Shown: positions 32,816-46,165 of the stretch, piece by piece | Position numbering within the stretch: the first letter of the stretch is position 1 | How the letters are laid out: the number at the start of each line of letters is the position of its first letter | Assembly: GCF_029168945.1 (NCBI RefSeq) | Contig: NC_083602.1 | Span: 28,507,323-28,571,322, forward strand | Origin: Cannabis sativa | Lineage: Eukaryota; Streptophyta; Magnoliopsida; Rosales; Cannabaceae | DNA length: 64,000 bases | Reading direction: 5' to 3' | Notes under the pieces: generated by a model | The model's database searches: none | The model's input: only the letters and a program-made list of their open reading frames with translations | What the model was told of the DNA's origin: nothing | Position numbers and translations under genes: made by a program

Positions 32816-35108
32816 TGTAACACCCTAACTAACTTAGGCATATTACGTGATTTTTAAACGTACTGTGCAGCTCGTTGCTAGTCAACGAGGTTTATGGAAA
32901 AACGTGATTAATTAAAATTTTGCTTTTCAATTAAACTTATAAACCATATTACAAAAGACTCGGGATCCCGATTATAAAATCATTTACAAAAAGTTTCAAC
33001 TGTTTAACTGTTACATAAAAATAAAAGTCGTCTAACGACCAGTTACAAAAAATTCAGCCTTGCTGTCCCGAGGATCGTACGCTCCAGGCCTAACCGCCTC
33101 GACATGTACAATCTCATAAGCTCGCTCACGGTCCATCGGTATAGCCTTGCCTTTACCTACACATGAACATAAACCGTGAGTCGACGGACTCGCAAGAAAA
33201 GCATAATAATATCATACATAATTTTAAGCTGCCGTGTCCAACACGATACCGAGTCCCGCCATCGCCATGTCCAACATGGTACCGAGCCACTACCGCCATG
33301 TCCAACATGGTACCGAGTTACGAACGTTCATAGGGACGGTACTATTGACACGTAACAACCTGATCGGTCGAAGCCGGTCATACTCATTCTTGGTCATACT
33401 CCGGCTGTACCGACGTGTTACTATATCCTCCTGATCGGTCGAGCCGGTCATACTCATTCTTGGTCATACTCGGCTGTACCGACGGGATACGTCAATAGCA
33501 CGGAACCACTCAACCAAGTGCCGGCTGATCGGTCAAACCGGTCATACTCCGGCCGTCGGTCATACTCCAAATTTCGTACCGACGTGACAGGGTTGGATGG
33601 TTCGAAGCCTATATACATAACTAATGTAATCTAGCAGGCTTCCTACCTGCACGCTAAACATGTAATCTACATATGCATACTGTTATACTAATCTTACCTG
33701 GATTCCGATTTCAGGTGTGCCGGTCAACCTGACTGGAACTGAAGCTGAGCGGCGGATTACTGGCTCCTAAACCATAAAAATCACAACGCTATAAGTGACA
33801 CGCTAAATCACTTCCCGGGGACTAAAACTTGGAACTAAAAGTTTCCCTATCGATAAAAAGCATGGCAATACCCCTAAAAACATAAAAACGAGGAAAACTA
33901 GGGTTTCTGAAAATTCCCCAACCGGTAGACCGGTTGCCCAACCGGAATTCCGGTTCTGGGAATTACTGGACACCCATCCGGAATTCCGGTTGCACAACCG
34001 GAATTCCGGTTCCTCGCAGGAATTTTTCAAAAATTCCTAACTCGATCAATTCTAACCCAAATCATGCAAGATCTTCTAGACCTGTTCTATATGCCCCAAA
34101 TAACCATTCAAAGGCAACAAAAACACCCAGAACTCACAGAATCACAAAACACCATTAAAGCTCAAGCTTTGAGTTCTAAACTCAAACTTGAGCAAATCCC
34201 ACAAACATGCAATAAAACTTGATTAATTCTACTTAAACTAGCATGAATAAGCTTCTGCAAACAATAGAAAACAATCACCACAACCACAGCAACCAATTTT
34301 CTCATTTTCTTCAAAATCACATTTTTAAGCTTAAAAATTCCAAACTTTGAACAACACAACTAGCATGCATTAAAACCTACATAATCCACTCAATTAAAAC
34401 CTAATCAAGCCTCTGCAAATAACAATTAAACACAACAACAACATACTCAAATAATCATGCATTTTCTCAACTTTTCATCAAACAAACTCAAGAAAACAAG
34501 GTAGAGAAATCACATAAAGAAATACCTCAACAAAGGATTACTAGAGCTTGCAACCCAAGCTTGAATCACCACAAAAATTCCAGCTCTTGAACCCCAAGTT
34601 TCAGCCGAAAAAGAGAGAGAGAAAAGAGAGTGTTTTCCTTTGAAATTTTCTTTCTTTTTCTAAACTTAGTATTTTTGTGAAAATGAAAATGAAATAAACT
34701 AACTAAGCATTACTCATTTCAGCCAAGATAATCATTTAAAATAAACATTTAATCCATTTAATAAATCACATAAGACAAAACACTAATGGGGCAAAAAGAC
34801 CATTTTGCCCCTCCACCATAAAATCACATAAATCATACTAAAGGGGTATTTTTGGGAAATTCTAAATTCCCGGCCATTCCCGACATTCCCAATGTCTAAA
34901 ACCCGTCCCCAAACTACTAACATACTAAGTTGTGATTTCTACTGAGCCAAAAGCCGAGTTCCAAAATACCGGACACCGGAAATGCAAAATATGCAAGATA
35001 CTGAATAACATAAATAACAGTATAATAAATTATTTAAATAGCTATAAATAATTTCATAATTAATCATAAACAACTGCTAATTTCCAAATTAACTAAGCGG
35101 GCTTTACA
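32816..35108 (-). repeat. Gypsy 5' LTR
   Basis: 2,293 bp, nearly identical to 25550-27832 except in the sub-repeat zone (33228-33590) and at many C-N-G positions. Confidence 0.9.
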
Positions 35109-35113
35109 GGTCT
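35109..35113. repeat. Gypsy target-site duplication, right
   Basis: GGTCT after the LTR, matching 25545-25549. Confidence 0.85.
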
Positions 35114-36289
35114 TAACTTTATTTATTCTGATACTACTTAACAATCCTGAAACAAATGCAATGCGAAGTCTTATTCAGACTCTTAGGCATACATTAGGCT
35201 TCAAAAAATTAGAAGCAAATAAATGTTCTTAATCTATTCTCACTCCAGATCATTTTTCATATGCTAGTTTGAGTTGAATTTATCACACTTAAGGATAAAA
35301 GTAACATGAGATGAATAATACATAATTTTATTTAATCAGAGCTGCTGTGGCTACTCTCTAATTAATTAAAATTATATATATTTATATTCTTTATCTCAAA
35401 ATAATAATTTGAGATATGAATTATTTTACCTTATATAGAAAACTTTTATTATCATTTGCAAGTAACATAATGTCTATATATAAAACAAATATTACTCCCA
35501 CTAACCTTCTGGTATATAATTATTTCCATAATTCTCTTTTCAAACCTAAAAGAAAAGATGATATAATAAAAATACCATTTTGAGATGTTTGTTTTAATCT
35601 ATAGGTAGACACTTTAAGCTTGCATATGTTCACCACTATTAGAAGAAAATATTTATGGTAGTCTGTATATCTTCTCCTCTAGTTCACTGTTTAGAATTGA
35701 TTAATGAATTGAAACGAGCAACAAATGTCAAGGTCTATAATAGAATCTTTTATAAAAACAAGTGAGAATGTAAATCTCCTTTGTTATTGATTCTTATTTC
35801 AAAATGAACTTCTTAGCAATGAATTTAGTTTTATATCTTTATATTTCTCCATGTTGCCTAATGAGTATTTATTGGTGAAAAACCTATGCTTAATTTATGT
35901 TCTCCACTCCCATTAGGCAACTTTACTAAAGATAAACTTCATTGCTCTTTAAGATATTCATTTCTTCATTCATGGCATATTGTACTACAATTTCAATTCT
36001 TTGCATTCTACAGTTTAATTTGTGTCTCTATTGTAGTTGAACTCTTACTGTACAAAATGTAATCACTAGAAACACTGACCTTATTGTTCTAATAAGTAAT
36101 CTTAAGGATGAACCAAAATACTCTTTAAAAGAGAAAATGGTTCAATATGCATGTTGTTTTAGAAATTGTAAGCAATTACTAAATAACATAACTTATTAGA
36201 ATTTTATCAATGACTTATGAATTATTAATGATTAGTTATGAATTCTCAATAACCATTAACCTTAAGGGTTGTTGTGAATCATAATTAAT
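35114..36289 (-). other. Decayed Copia interior, middle
   Basis: AT-rich continuation of the split Copia element. ACTCCCACT-type phrases recall the complement of GTGGGAGT tracts in Copia pol, but no frame survives. Confidence 0.5.
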
Positions 36290-36880
36290 CTAATACTTGA
36301 GGTGGAAGTTTGAGAAATATGAATGATCTTTCTCAGAAACTAAGTTCCTAGATTGATCACTCCCACTGATCAAGTAAATTCTTAATTCCACAGTTCTAGT
36401 GTTGTGAGATGAATAATAATATATGTAACCCTTGAATCTTAAAGCTTTTCGGACGAAATGCTCATTTATGGTTTTGGGTCCAGATCTTTTCTTGGACAAT
36501 TATACTCTAACTATATACGGGTTTTTATAAAATGTGTACATGTCATCAAGTCGGTTTTCAACCTTATCATAACTCAAAATATGTTTGAGAAACAATTTTG
36601 GTTAGAACACGATTCGATATGTAAACCCCCATTGAAGAGTATCAATAGACTAAGATCTAGGAAGGTTTGGAGTTTGCTATGTATGCTCCACCCCATGTCC
36701 AAAAAATGTTTAGTTTCTTAAATCTGTCACACACTATAATTTGGGTGTACCAAGCATATGTATTGGGCAATGAACCCATGCTTTTAAAGAAACTTTGCAA
36801 ATGGACTGGGAGTTTATCCATACTCACGATTTTTAATGTAGTATTCTCCATTTTATATTTAATCTCACTATCTTAATATG
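36290..36880 (-). pseudogene. Decayed Copia integrase region
   Basis: Minus-strand frames, with many stops, still show YI.NRV.TK.VS.T.FELW, then WTQNHK-type and KG.IYY.SHNTR, LISGSDQS. This is the order of the Copia integrase C-terminal half into the linker before RT. It establishes the element's class and orientation. It is heavily decayed and not functional. Confidence 0.65.
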
Positions 36881-39460
36881 CAAAATGCACTATTTTTCTA
36901 CTTAAGATTTAAATGTCTTTAAAACATATAAATCCATATTTTTGTAGAAATATAATTTATGTGAGTAATCGTTAAAAATGAGATGCAAAATTTGAGTCCA
37001 TGTCTTCAAAATTAATTGACTTGTATGATTTCTAATATGATAGAATTCTAATGTGCACTGATTTTGACATGTTGGAATACATATTCTTAATGAAATTCAC
37101 ACAAGTTCTAAATAAAGTTAGTAAAATCAAGTGTAATGAATATCCCCACCATTTACTAACATTTATTATATTTATGGAGATATGTTCCATAATCTTTGGT
37201 TCTTTAATAAAGAAGAATTCTTATTAATAACACATTTCTTATTGTCAGATTGAACTTGCATATCTTTATGAGTGACATCATTTTGTAGTAAAAATCTTTA
37301 AATGTGTCTAAATCAAGTTTCAAAAGAAGCTTGGAACATAAAGGTCTTTGTTAATTTTAAAACAAAGCCACTAGTATATTGCTTGTTCCTTAAACTTCTA
37401 AATGTGAGAAGTCATCATGTCTGTGGATAAAATTTGCTCACAGTTACTGACTTTCTTAGGTTTATTTGTAAACCTTGCAAGAAATTATGAATGTGAAATA
37501 ACAATCTAAAATAATCCACTATGTGTTAACAATCACATTAACTATATTAGAATGAATTCATACAAAATAAATTGAAAATTTATTGGTGATCATAATAAAG
37601 TGTTATTTTTTTGTAATTATACAGTAAAAACTGTACATTTTAGATGAAGTTTTAAAAATTTCTACTGGCATTGAAGAAATTTATGAATAGTGATGTAATA
37701 AAATTACATATATAGTTTTGAGGTTTAAATGAATCATGTTTTTACTAATGAATAAACATGCTTAAATATGAAATCTTATTAAACAAAAATTGCATGTGGG
37801 CTAAATTTTTAATTTAATAAGATTAGATTTAGATGTAGATTATGATAGATTTACACAATTTATGAAAAACTTAAAGTTTAATATTTCTATCTCAATGAAA
37901 GGTATAAAACACTTAATTATTTATAAATATTTTAAAATTTTATACTTTATGATAAAATTATTTAAATTAAATCTACATAATTCCCTATGGAATAAATTAA
38001 GAGAATTTAATTTAACACATTAATTATGTAAATATAATAAAATCCTTGTAGGGTAAGATTATTATGTTCATATAATTCATGTCCATTATGTGATCTTGAT
38101 TCACTTAATATATATAATTTTATATAATTAAGGATGCTGTGGCTACTCCCTAATTATTTAAAATTATGTGGTTCATTAGACACCAAAATATAAACTGAAG
38201 ATTAAAATTTCACTAAATCTGAAATTGCTTGAGGGCTAAATTTTAAATTTAATAAAATTATATGAACCTTATGATAGATTTAATTAAACAATTAGTTTAG
38301 GAAAATGAAGATTTTATTATCTATCTTAATTAAATTTGTGATAACACTATTAAATTAAATCCCCGTAACTCCCTGTGGAGTAAATTAAGAGAATTTAATT
38401 TAACATATTATCCTAATTAATTATACAAATATAATTAAATTCCCGTGGGGGTAAAGCTATTATACCTATATAATTAATTACAAGTTATATCCATTAAGGT
38501 GAATTTTAATTAATATATAACTTAATACAAATAAGGATGCTGTGATTACTCCCTAATTATATATATAAAATTTTATTTTCACTTTGACATTAGGTATTGG
38601 GCTCTACCTAAAAGTAATTTCATTATTAATATAATAGACAATCACTGAGATTAGGGCTTCTAGTGTGGTCGTCCGAAGATCATTAAAAACCATTCTAGAT
38701 ATGAGCATTTATCCCAGGTTCATATTTTCTTATGTCAAACCACAAAATTACTTACATTTTATTCATTTTAGGAATGTTTTATGAATATTTTATGAATAAT
38801 TTTATGAAACTTAATGAGCTATATAAAATATTCAACCTATCTTAATGTTTGAATATTTCTAAATATCTAGCACTATAAAAAGAATTTATGTATAACATTT
38901 AAATCATACAAATCTAAATTAATTGTATTAAAAATAAATTTACTAAATAAATACAAATTAATTCAATTATTGTATGATAATAAATTAAATGCTTAATTCC
39001 ATAATATGTAATTAATTATGTATTTATAACCATATAATATCTTAAAAATTTGTACTAATAATAAATTTGTATAAAATATACAAATTAGTACAATTTAATT
39101 ATATGAAATGAATTAAATGTAAAAATTCAAGAACATATACTTAATGGCAGATTTTTCAAAATTTATTAATATAGACAATAAATTACATAAATTTGGTGAT
39201 AAATAATTAAATGCACAATTATACAAATTGCACAATTATTACATGCCTAAATAAATCATGTAATAAATTACCAAATTAAAACAAATTTCTATTTTCAATT
39301 TATACTAAATAACATATTAATTCTAAATATATGTATTAAATTAAAAATGAAAATTGAATGAATGTAATTTATTGACTAAATTAACACAAAATAGGACAAT
39401 AATTAATATTCTAAAATAAAAATTTGAAATTTCCCTTTTTTTTTGAAAATTACTGCCCCG
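36881..39460 (-). other. AT-rich Copia leader/interior with internal repeats
   Basis: No ORF. Related blocks recur: GGATGCTGTGGCTACTCCCT-like phrases near 35341, 38131 and 38537, and TAAATTAAGAGAATTTAATTT near 37994 and 38381. These suggest an internally duplicated untranslated region between gag and the 5' LTR. Confidence 0.5.
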
Positions 39461-39775
39461 AAAATGACATGTCGTTTTTAGCTATATGCAAGACGACACG
39501 TCATTTTTTCTACAAAGAAGGCTGCCCACAATGACATAAAATGACACGTCGTTTTCAATGAAGGTTGGCTACTCACAAGGAAAATCACACGTCGTTTTCT
39601 GCAAGAGGAAAATTGACACGTCGTTTTATGAATTTGAAGGCTGCTTCAGAAGACGAAAAACGACATGTCGTTTTCCACAGGGAAAACACGACATGTCGTT
39701 TGAACAAACGACAGCAGCCACAAAATCTGAAAAATGACACGTCGTTTTCCACAAGGGAAAAACGACATGTCGTTT
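39461..39775. repeat. Cluster of nine ACGT-type palindromes
   Basis: Nine copies of a near-palindrome of the form AAACGACRYGTCGTTT occur at about 39464, 39492, 39543, 39586, 39613, 39659, 39690, 39733 and 39763. Spacing is irregular, about 25-50 bp. Each contains CACGTC, CATGTC or a variant. It lies ~0.8-1.1 kb downstream (minus) of the Copia primer site. The frames at 39565-39831 and 39626-39892 are by-products of the repeat. Confidence 0.85.
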
Positions 39776-40277
39776 GGCTGTATCTTCAACCTCCAACTGG
39801 GTCAAACCCGTTTCCAGCCACGTGGGTTTAACGGACCCGACCCAAACCCGATCGAAAAAGACAATTTCGACGATAAAATTACGTGTTTTCATATCTAAAA
39901 GGTTCTAAATCGAATAATAAAGAGATCCACATAGATTTTATGCACGAAAATAAAAAAAAAATATAGACTTTAATTTCAAAAGGTGTTTTCGGGTCCGAAC
40001 GTGTTCTTCAAAAAAAATTTCCAGATTTTGATGTTTATTCAAATTATATTCATGAACGAAATCACTATAAACCATGATATGTATATGATAATGCAAAAAC
40101 GATTCAAAATAAACACCAAAAATGAAAATGAAAAATTTTCTTAATCACGACGAAGAACCAAAATTTTATGCATATATGTATACTCAAATATAGTGATTAT
40201 ATATTGCTTAAAAAACATGATAAATAGATAGAATAAGATATTCTAATTAATGTTAATAAAATCAAGAATTAGTTGAG

Positions 40278-40470
40278 TATTATATATAAATATATATAGA
40301 GGAAATATATACATATATATATCGTATATATAAATATATATTATATATATGAAGATAAATATAAACGTGAATATATATGTATATATAAAGATAAATTGAG
40401 TATGAATGTATATATATATATATAATTGTGATTATATAATATAAAAGTATATATGTAAGTATATACAATT
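40278..40470. repeat. TA-rich microsatellite
   Basis: Imperfect (TA)n and ATATATAAATA tracts; the Tyr/Ile-rich frame across it is meaningless. Confidence 0.8.
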
Positions 40471-40545
40471 TATATTATAAATGAAGAAGCCCGTATGTAT
40501 ATATATGAACAAAACTCAAATAAAATCAAGGCAGACATATATAAT

Positions 40546-40560
40546 CCGCTCTGATACCAA
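40546..40560 (-). other. Primer-binding site of the decayed Copia element
   Basis: TTGGTATCAGAGCGG on minus, directly after the LTR copy at 40562-40724. Confidence 0.75.
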
Positions 40561-40561
40561 C

Positions 40562-40724
40562 TAGAATATTTCTATTTAAGGAAATCAAATCGGATAATGA
40601 ATATAGAAATCTGACCATATATAGAATATTACGTAATTAATTTTGTCTAGATTCAATGAATATAAAATATTCATTTATCACAAAATCAATTATCTATTTT
40701 ATTTCTTTAAATAGAAATATTCTA
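40562..40724 (-). repeat. Short 5' LTR with inverted ends
   Basis: Bounded by TAGAATATTTCTATTTAAG and its near-exact complement. Its body is closely similar to 24558-24700. The ends are TA...TA, not the usual TG...CA. Either a non-canonical LTR or a deletion product. Confidence 0.6.
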
Positions 40725-42330
40725 ATAAGTAAAACTTTTCTTTGTCTTCATTCTTTTATTTTCTTTCACTTTCTTATTAACTAAACATGTCGAGAAAATT
40801 TGATATGGTATCAAAGTAAGATTTTCTGCTATTGATGGCTAATACCGTAATAAACTCTACCAATCTTACTAATCCTCCAAATTCAAATACCTCAAACCCA
40901 ACAAATCTATATTATAGAATTCTCGAACTAACGATTGAGAAACAAAGAATATGAAAATTAATCTCCAATTTTCTTCAATCATAATCTTTCTATAAAATCA
41001 AATGATCACAACTACTTTTTGTAGAAACAACAGGTGCTTGCGACAGTTCGAGGAAATTGTCTTCAGCCATATCTATAATAAGGTTCAACTCCTCCACCAT
41101 TTCTAACAAAAGGAGATCCTGTAGCTCACAATATCATTCTTCCTTATTTAGATTGGGATGTCCAAGATCAGCTCCTAGTTTCGTGGCTCTTGTCATCCAT
41201 GTCTAAAAGTTTACTAAGACGAATGGTTGGTTGCAACACCTCTAGTCATATTTGGCTCACTCTTGAGAAGTATTTCATGCTCCAAGTTTCAACAAAGATT
41301 CTCCAGTTTTGCATAAAACCTCAGAATCTCAAGAAAGGCTCCTTGAGTCTCATTGAATATCTTCTCAAGGTGAAACAAATTGTAAATCTCATTGCTTCAG
41401 TTGGAGTAGTTCTCAACACTCGTGATCATATGACAGCTATCTTCAAAGGGCTTCTAAGAAGGTATGACACATTTGTTATCTCCACGAATACTCAAATCAA
41501 AAGCTACACAATTGTAGAAATTAAAGCTCTTCTCCTTGCTTTCGAATCAAGAATCGAAAAACTTGACCAAGATGTAGATATGACTGCTCGAGTAGCTATG
41601 GCTAATGAAGAATATCCTGAAGCCAACTTTGGAACTACTTCACAAAATTTCAAGCAAAATATGCCACCAAGAACCAATAATGGAGGAGGTTAGTTTTTCG
41701 CTTTCCCTTCCTTTCAATTTGGTCTCTACAAAAGACTATTTCCTCGTGGCAATGGCCTAAACTATCAACTTCCATATCCTGACATGGACAATCTTTGAGG
41801 CAGTTACACTAGCAATAGAGGTCGATTTTCCTACTCTAATAACAAGCCTCGGTGCCAAGTGTGCCAAAAGATTGGAACAAAACTCTTGATTACTCTTACA
41901 AGTTTGATAAAATCTTTGGAAGTGCACATCCATCCTCCTTTAATAGTCCAAGAAGCTCTTTAGGAAACTTAATGCATACACAAGCCAACATGGCAACAAC
42001 TACTTTTGGATGGGATCCTAACTGGTATCCTAATTTTAGGGCCACCAACCATTGTACACCAGACCCAACAACATCATGACCACATCAGAATACAATGGAC
42101 CTAAGAAACTATATGTTCGAGATGGTACAGGTTTATCAATTCAAACTATTGGTTATTCTTTATTATCTACTCAAAATCTTATTCATCCTCTTGTGCTTAA
42201 CAATATGCTACATGTTCTTGCTATAACTAAAAATCTTTTAAGTGTGTCAAAATTTGCTAGAGACAAAGTCTATTTTTAGTTTCATATTGATGAATGTTTT
42301 GTCAAGGTTTAGGCATTCCATCGTACAATG
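40725..42330 (+). pseudogene. 5' part of a second Copia element: LTR end, PBS, gag, protease
   Basis: A primer site, TATGGTATCAAAGT, lies at about 40804. Gag appears to start at the ATG near 40834 (ATGGCTAATACC). An open 167-residue section (41190-41693) carries the UBN2-type gag core (WLTLEKYF, VKQIVNLIASVG, FKGLLRRYDTFV, IVEIKALLLAFESRIEK). Further on come NHCTPDP (degraded protease/knuckle area) and EYNGPKKLYVRDGTG, then LNNMLHVLAITKNLLSVSKFARD, the stretch before GAG-pre-integrase. Stops separate the pieces, and the rest of pol is missing beyond 42330. The left edge is truncated by the neighbouring Copia LTR. Confidence 0.7.
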
Positions 42331-43860
42331 CTACAGGGAAAGCATGTGTGTAAACTCAAAATTTCGTTAACATAAACGAGACTTGATAATTAATGCTCAT
42401 AATTAAATAAGTAATAAATGATATATATTATTCTATAAATTATAAAAGGAAAGATAGGAGTTTTTATGAAGTTTTATAGTTAAAATCTACATACTCTATG
42501 AATCTATATTATTTGTAAATTGTTTTGGGTTGACATTACAATTTGGCAGGATTTTTCTAAGTCAAAAATTTGGTCATGCCCTTTTACAATGTTTACTCTG
42601 CTATTTATAGGAGTAAGATAACATTTATTTTTGATCTAATTCGTACAACAGTTATGGAATGTAGGTATTTCCCATATTTCATATATTTAATTAATAGGCG
42701 GGAAATATACATAATTTTTTGTATATAAAATAAAAGAGATAACCGTTATCTTTGACTAAGTCATAACATGTTATCAACAAATATGTTTTGTGCAAGGATT
42801 TATCTTCATGGAGAACTCGTTGAGGGAGGTGTATATTAAATGTAGACTTCTCGTAAACAGACTTGGTTTAGATCACAAACCTTCCCAGATAACTATTAGG
42901 AATTAACTTTGAGCAAATTAAGTCTCTTAACATTAACAATATCAAGGCCAAGAATGTTCCTAAATTCCTTAATAAGCTTAGCATCTTCAGTTTCATATTA
43001 GGAGTGTGTTGAGCATCTTGCATTTAATGTTTGTAAATATCATCTTACTCTGAGAAGATCGTGCATGGGTTTCATATTGCGAGGAGGTTATTTATATCTT
43101 GATTCTTTAATTAATTGAGTTAATTTATTTCCTTCGGTGTACACGTGTTATGCAACTAAACTCTTTATTTACTGCCCTAAATATGGGTATAACAATTACT
43201 CCCTAAAAAATTCTTTTTAATGCGAAAAGACTTTTTACTCATTCTCTTGAGGAGTGGGTTTTCCTTTATGCATATTGAGTAATTAAGCTTTTACTTTGGT
43301 GATTTTTATTTTTTGAGAAAATCCCTAAGGGCAATTAAAGCCGTCTTTTCAATTAATTTGCGAGTTAATCACTATTGATTAATCATCATTGATGATCAAA
43401 TGGTGCTCGCGAGGCAACTTATTAGTAGACATTTTTCATCTTTTCATCATTTCTACCCTTATTCATCTTCTTTCCTATTTTTCACCATCTTTAGATAAAA
43501 GGAATCCAGCAATCTTTTTGAAATTCTATATTTTTTGCACGCCATCATTGCCTCTCTTATACTTTGTTCGAGTTTCTGCCACTATTTTTTTAAAACTGAG
43601 ATCACGCTACATACCAAATCCCTAGTATTGTAGGTTCCTACTGAGAAATTCTTCAAGACTGACTTTTATTCCAAGAGTCGGTAAGTATCAACACTTTCTT
43701 TTTTGAAATTATTTTTATAATGGTTTTACAAGTTTTTTTTTTAACTCAGTAGATATTGAGATTACTTGACACTTATTACTCTGAATTTAGTTTCAATTTT
43801 TATAGAACCTAACGAAATTTTTTAGATAAAATGTCTTCGTCTAATTTTGAATGTGAAAAC
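42331..43860. other. Unassigned AT-rich repeat-like DNA
   Basis: No domain recognised. Possibly LTR or leader sequence of the element whose unknown frame follows at 43861. A small frame at 43389-43625 is Phe/Leu-rich and unconvincing. Confidence 0.35.
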
Positions 43861-44281
43861 TCATCATTTTTAGTGCAAGAAATTTAATTTTTACCTATTT
43901 TACCCTTTGAACCAAAACCCAAATTTTTAAAAACAAAATTAGACAAGAACGATGAGAGAATAAAGGAACATGCTGATAGGTTAAATCGAACTGATATTTT
44001 TGCTCGCCATATACACTTTATAGATGAAATAATTGAGGGTAAGCGTCGTTATTTGCGAGAAGTGGCTTGGTCCAACCTGCCTCATCTGATAAAGTATCCA
44101 TTGGCCAAACCTTTATTTTTACCTCATTATTGTTTCTTTTTCACCAGATGTTTTGACTTCCAGGTTATGGCTCCTTCAAAAGAAAGTAAATCTAGGATAC
44201 CCCAAAACCCATTAGTAAAATCTGAGGTTGGATTTTTTTCAATCTAAGATTACTTCTATTGCCCATTATGTTGGTGAAAGC
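43861..44281 (+). pseudogene. Unrecognised frame interrupted by a solo LTR
   Basis: Plus-strand coding-like sequence near 43930-44165 is basic and charged (RIKEHADRL, then IDEIIEGKRRYLREVAWSNL). It resumes after the solo LTR at 46166 (SLKLFGINQRNGF-type reading if the duplicated 5 bp is removed). It resembles no family I can name; a gag-like or PF04195-type transposon region is possible. Confidence 0.35.
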
Positions 44282-46160
44282 TGTTGGAAGTTATTTTACC
44301 AGGAACTTAGATCTACTCACAAGTATGTTGATTTAACAACCTAAATATGAACTTCTAAAACGATAGAAAATTAAACACATAAGAGTATCAGAAATCTTAC
44401 ATTGGGTGCAGCGGAATATATGTCTCCTCCCACTCAGATCTCTAACCCTTGATTCCTTTCTGTAGCAGAGTATAATCAAGATCTGAGCCCGATAGTCCTT
44501 CTTTGTTGTTTCTGAATTCTACACAGCCTTCCTCACTATGATTGAGGTATTACTTGATGTGTGTGGGCACTACTCTAGCACTTATAGATTTCGAAACAGT
44601 GAAGGAATAGAGAGAGAGAGGGTGGCGGCTCAGAGAGAATTTTCAGAGAGAAAATTCTGTCAGAATAATGTTGTGTATCAGTTGTGTTGAATACTGAAGC
44701 CTTTGCCTTCTATTTATAGAAGACCACCCAGGGCTATGATTGAATTAATTGACATTTAATATTGAAAAAATCAAAGGGAAAAGAGAACTTAAGTGGCCGG
44801 CCTAGGCATTGTGGAAACAAGGCTTGCCACTTTTCCAACTTTCCTTTTCCTACACTGATAGTTTCCTGTTTTGTCAAAAACTGCCAATTCCTTTGTTCAA
44901 CCACATAAATGTCAAATCTAATTATTTAATAATTAAAATTAATTATCAAATAATATATTGTCATTTATTTTATTAATAATGAAACTAATTAAAGTTTCCT
45001 AATTAATAAATATGCCCTTCAAAATCTCTATTTACTGTTTTGCCCTTAATAAGTGATAAATTCTCAAATAGACACAGTCTATCTTGAGAATTTTAATTGA
45101 TTAATTAAAATCAATTAAATGAGTCTTACAAGTAATATTATCTCAACTAGTGGGGGGACCATGGGTCTATATATCCGAGCTTCCAATAAGCAGATCTAGA
45201 ATTTACCACTTAAATTCACTGACTTCTTAATTCTTCGTTGAATCCACACATAGAACTCAGAATTGCACTCTTAGTATATAGAATGCTCTATATGTTCCAC
45301 CATATAGACACATCATTATTTATCCATTGTTATAATCCTAATGTGATCAATGATCCTCTATATGGATGATTTACACTGTAAATGGACTAAATTACCGTAA
45401 CACCCTACAATGTATTTTATCCTTAAAACACTTAACCCTGTATAAATGATATTTCAACTAAGTGAAATGAGTACTCAATCATTTATCTCGTTTGGTTAAG
45501 CTCGAAGGAAATCACCCTTTGCTTACTATTCGCCAGATAGAAGCTATAGATTCCATATTTATGTTAGCGCTCCCACTCAATCGTACTACCGTGTTCCCAA
45601 AATGTATGTATTGCCCTGACCAAAAATTAGGCTTAACTAACAAATCAAAGAACACGAATAACACTCTTGAAATTGAGCCTAACCATATCAGGATTTCGAT
45701 TATGTGATCTAGAATCAACTTATGATATTGAATTGAATAGATATTTACGGTAAGTTTCAAAAATCTATTTCAAAGTTCAATTCGGTCCATTCCAATGCAT
45801 ACTCCATGCATCCAACCTGAGCTTTACTTTAACCTATGTTCTGGAAAGAACATAACATTTCTCCAAATGCAAGTAAACTCTGTTGTAGATTGTCATATCA
45901 GTAAAACCCAGTGTTCTGATAAATCTAGGAATACTTTATTCACATAGTCATGTTTACTTTCCACTGTGTTGACAACACAATAAACATGATCAAGTATGTG
46001 AAAAGGGGTTTGGATGAATTTATAAATCAAATAGACAAACAATTGATTAAGTGAACCAAAACATACACAAATGAATGAAAAATACTTCTGTTACTTTATT
46101 GATATTGAATAATCTAGATTACATTGAAATAGAGTTTTATTTAGGGCATAAAACCCAACA
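44282..46160 (-). repeat. Solo LTR of the TGTTGGG family
   Basis: 1,879 bp in reverse orientation, starting TGTTGGAAGTTATTTTACC and ending AAAACCCAACA. The 5-bp AAAGC stands at 44277-44281 and 46161-46165. No internal region remains, as expected from recombination between two LTRs. TATA-like box (minus) near 44711-44719; the family antisense frame lies at 45492-45707. Confidence 0.9.
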
Positions 46161-46165
46161 AAAGC

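Larger units (their letters stand above)
25550..35108 (-). mobile_element. Gypsy element, chromovirus-like (Tekay/Del type)
   Basis: A 9,559-bp element on minus with LTRs at 25550-27832 and 32816-35108, and GGTCT duplicated at 25545-25549 and 35109-35113. It has a tRNA-Met primer site next to the right LTR and a purine tract next to the left one. The order gag, protease, RT, RNase H, integrase and a C-terminal chromodomain-like segment places it among Ty3/Gypsy chromoviruses. The clade is inferred from the integrase tail ([16 protein letters not shown]). The domains are well preserved but gag-pol is broken by several stops and frameshifts, at least some at C-N-G sites that may be consensus errors. 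It is inserted in the decayed Copia element. Confidence 0.9.
24300..40724 (-). mobile_element. Decayed Copia element split by a Gypsy element
   Basis: LTR-related copies occur at 24558-24700 and 40562-40724. The primer-binding site adjoins the right copy (40546-40560, reading TTGGTATCAGAGCGG on minus) and the purine tract adjoins the left one (24704-24716). So the element lies on minus, with its 5' end on the right. Without the inserted Gypsy element (25550-35108) it is about 6.9 kb. The interior is highly AT-rich, with a decayed integrase region, untranslated repeats and the ACGT-palindrome cluster. The left LTR continues with a TATA-like CCTATAAATATA (minus, about 24484-24495), while the right copy is only 163 bp, so the two LTRs are not equivalent. 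The left outer edge is uncertain. Confidence 0.7.

Noticed and set aside
39461..39775. Repeated short units resembling a CRISPR array
   Set aside because: The units are palindromic with irregular spacing and variable sequence, lie inside a retrotransposon, and the genome is eukaryotic.
40280..40468. Tyr/Ile-rich membrane-like peptide
   Set aside because: Product of a TA-rich microsatellite.
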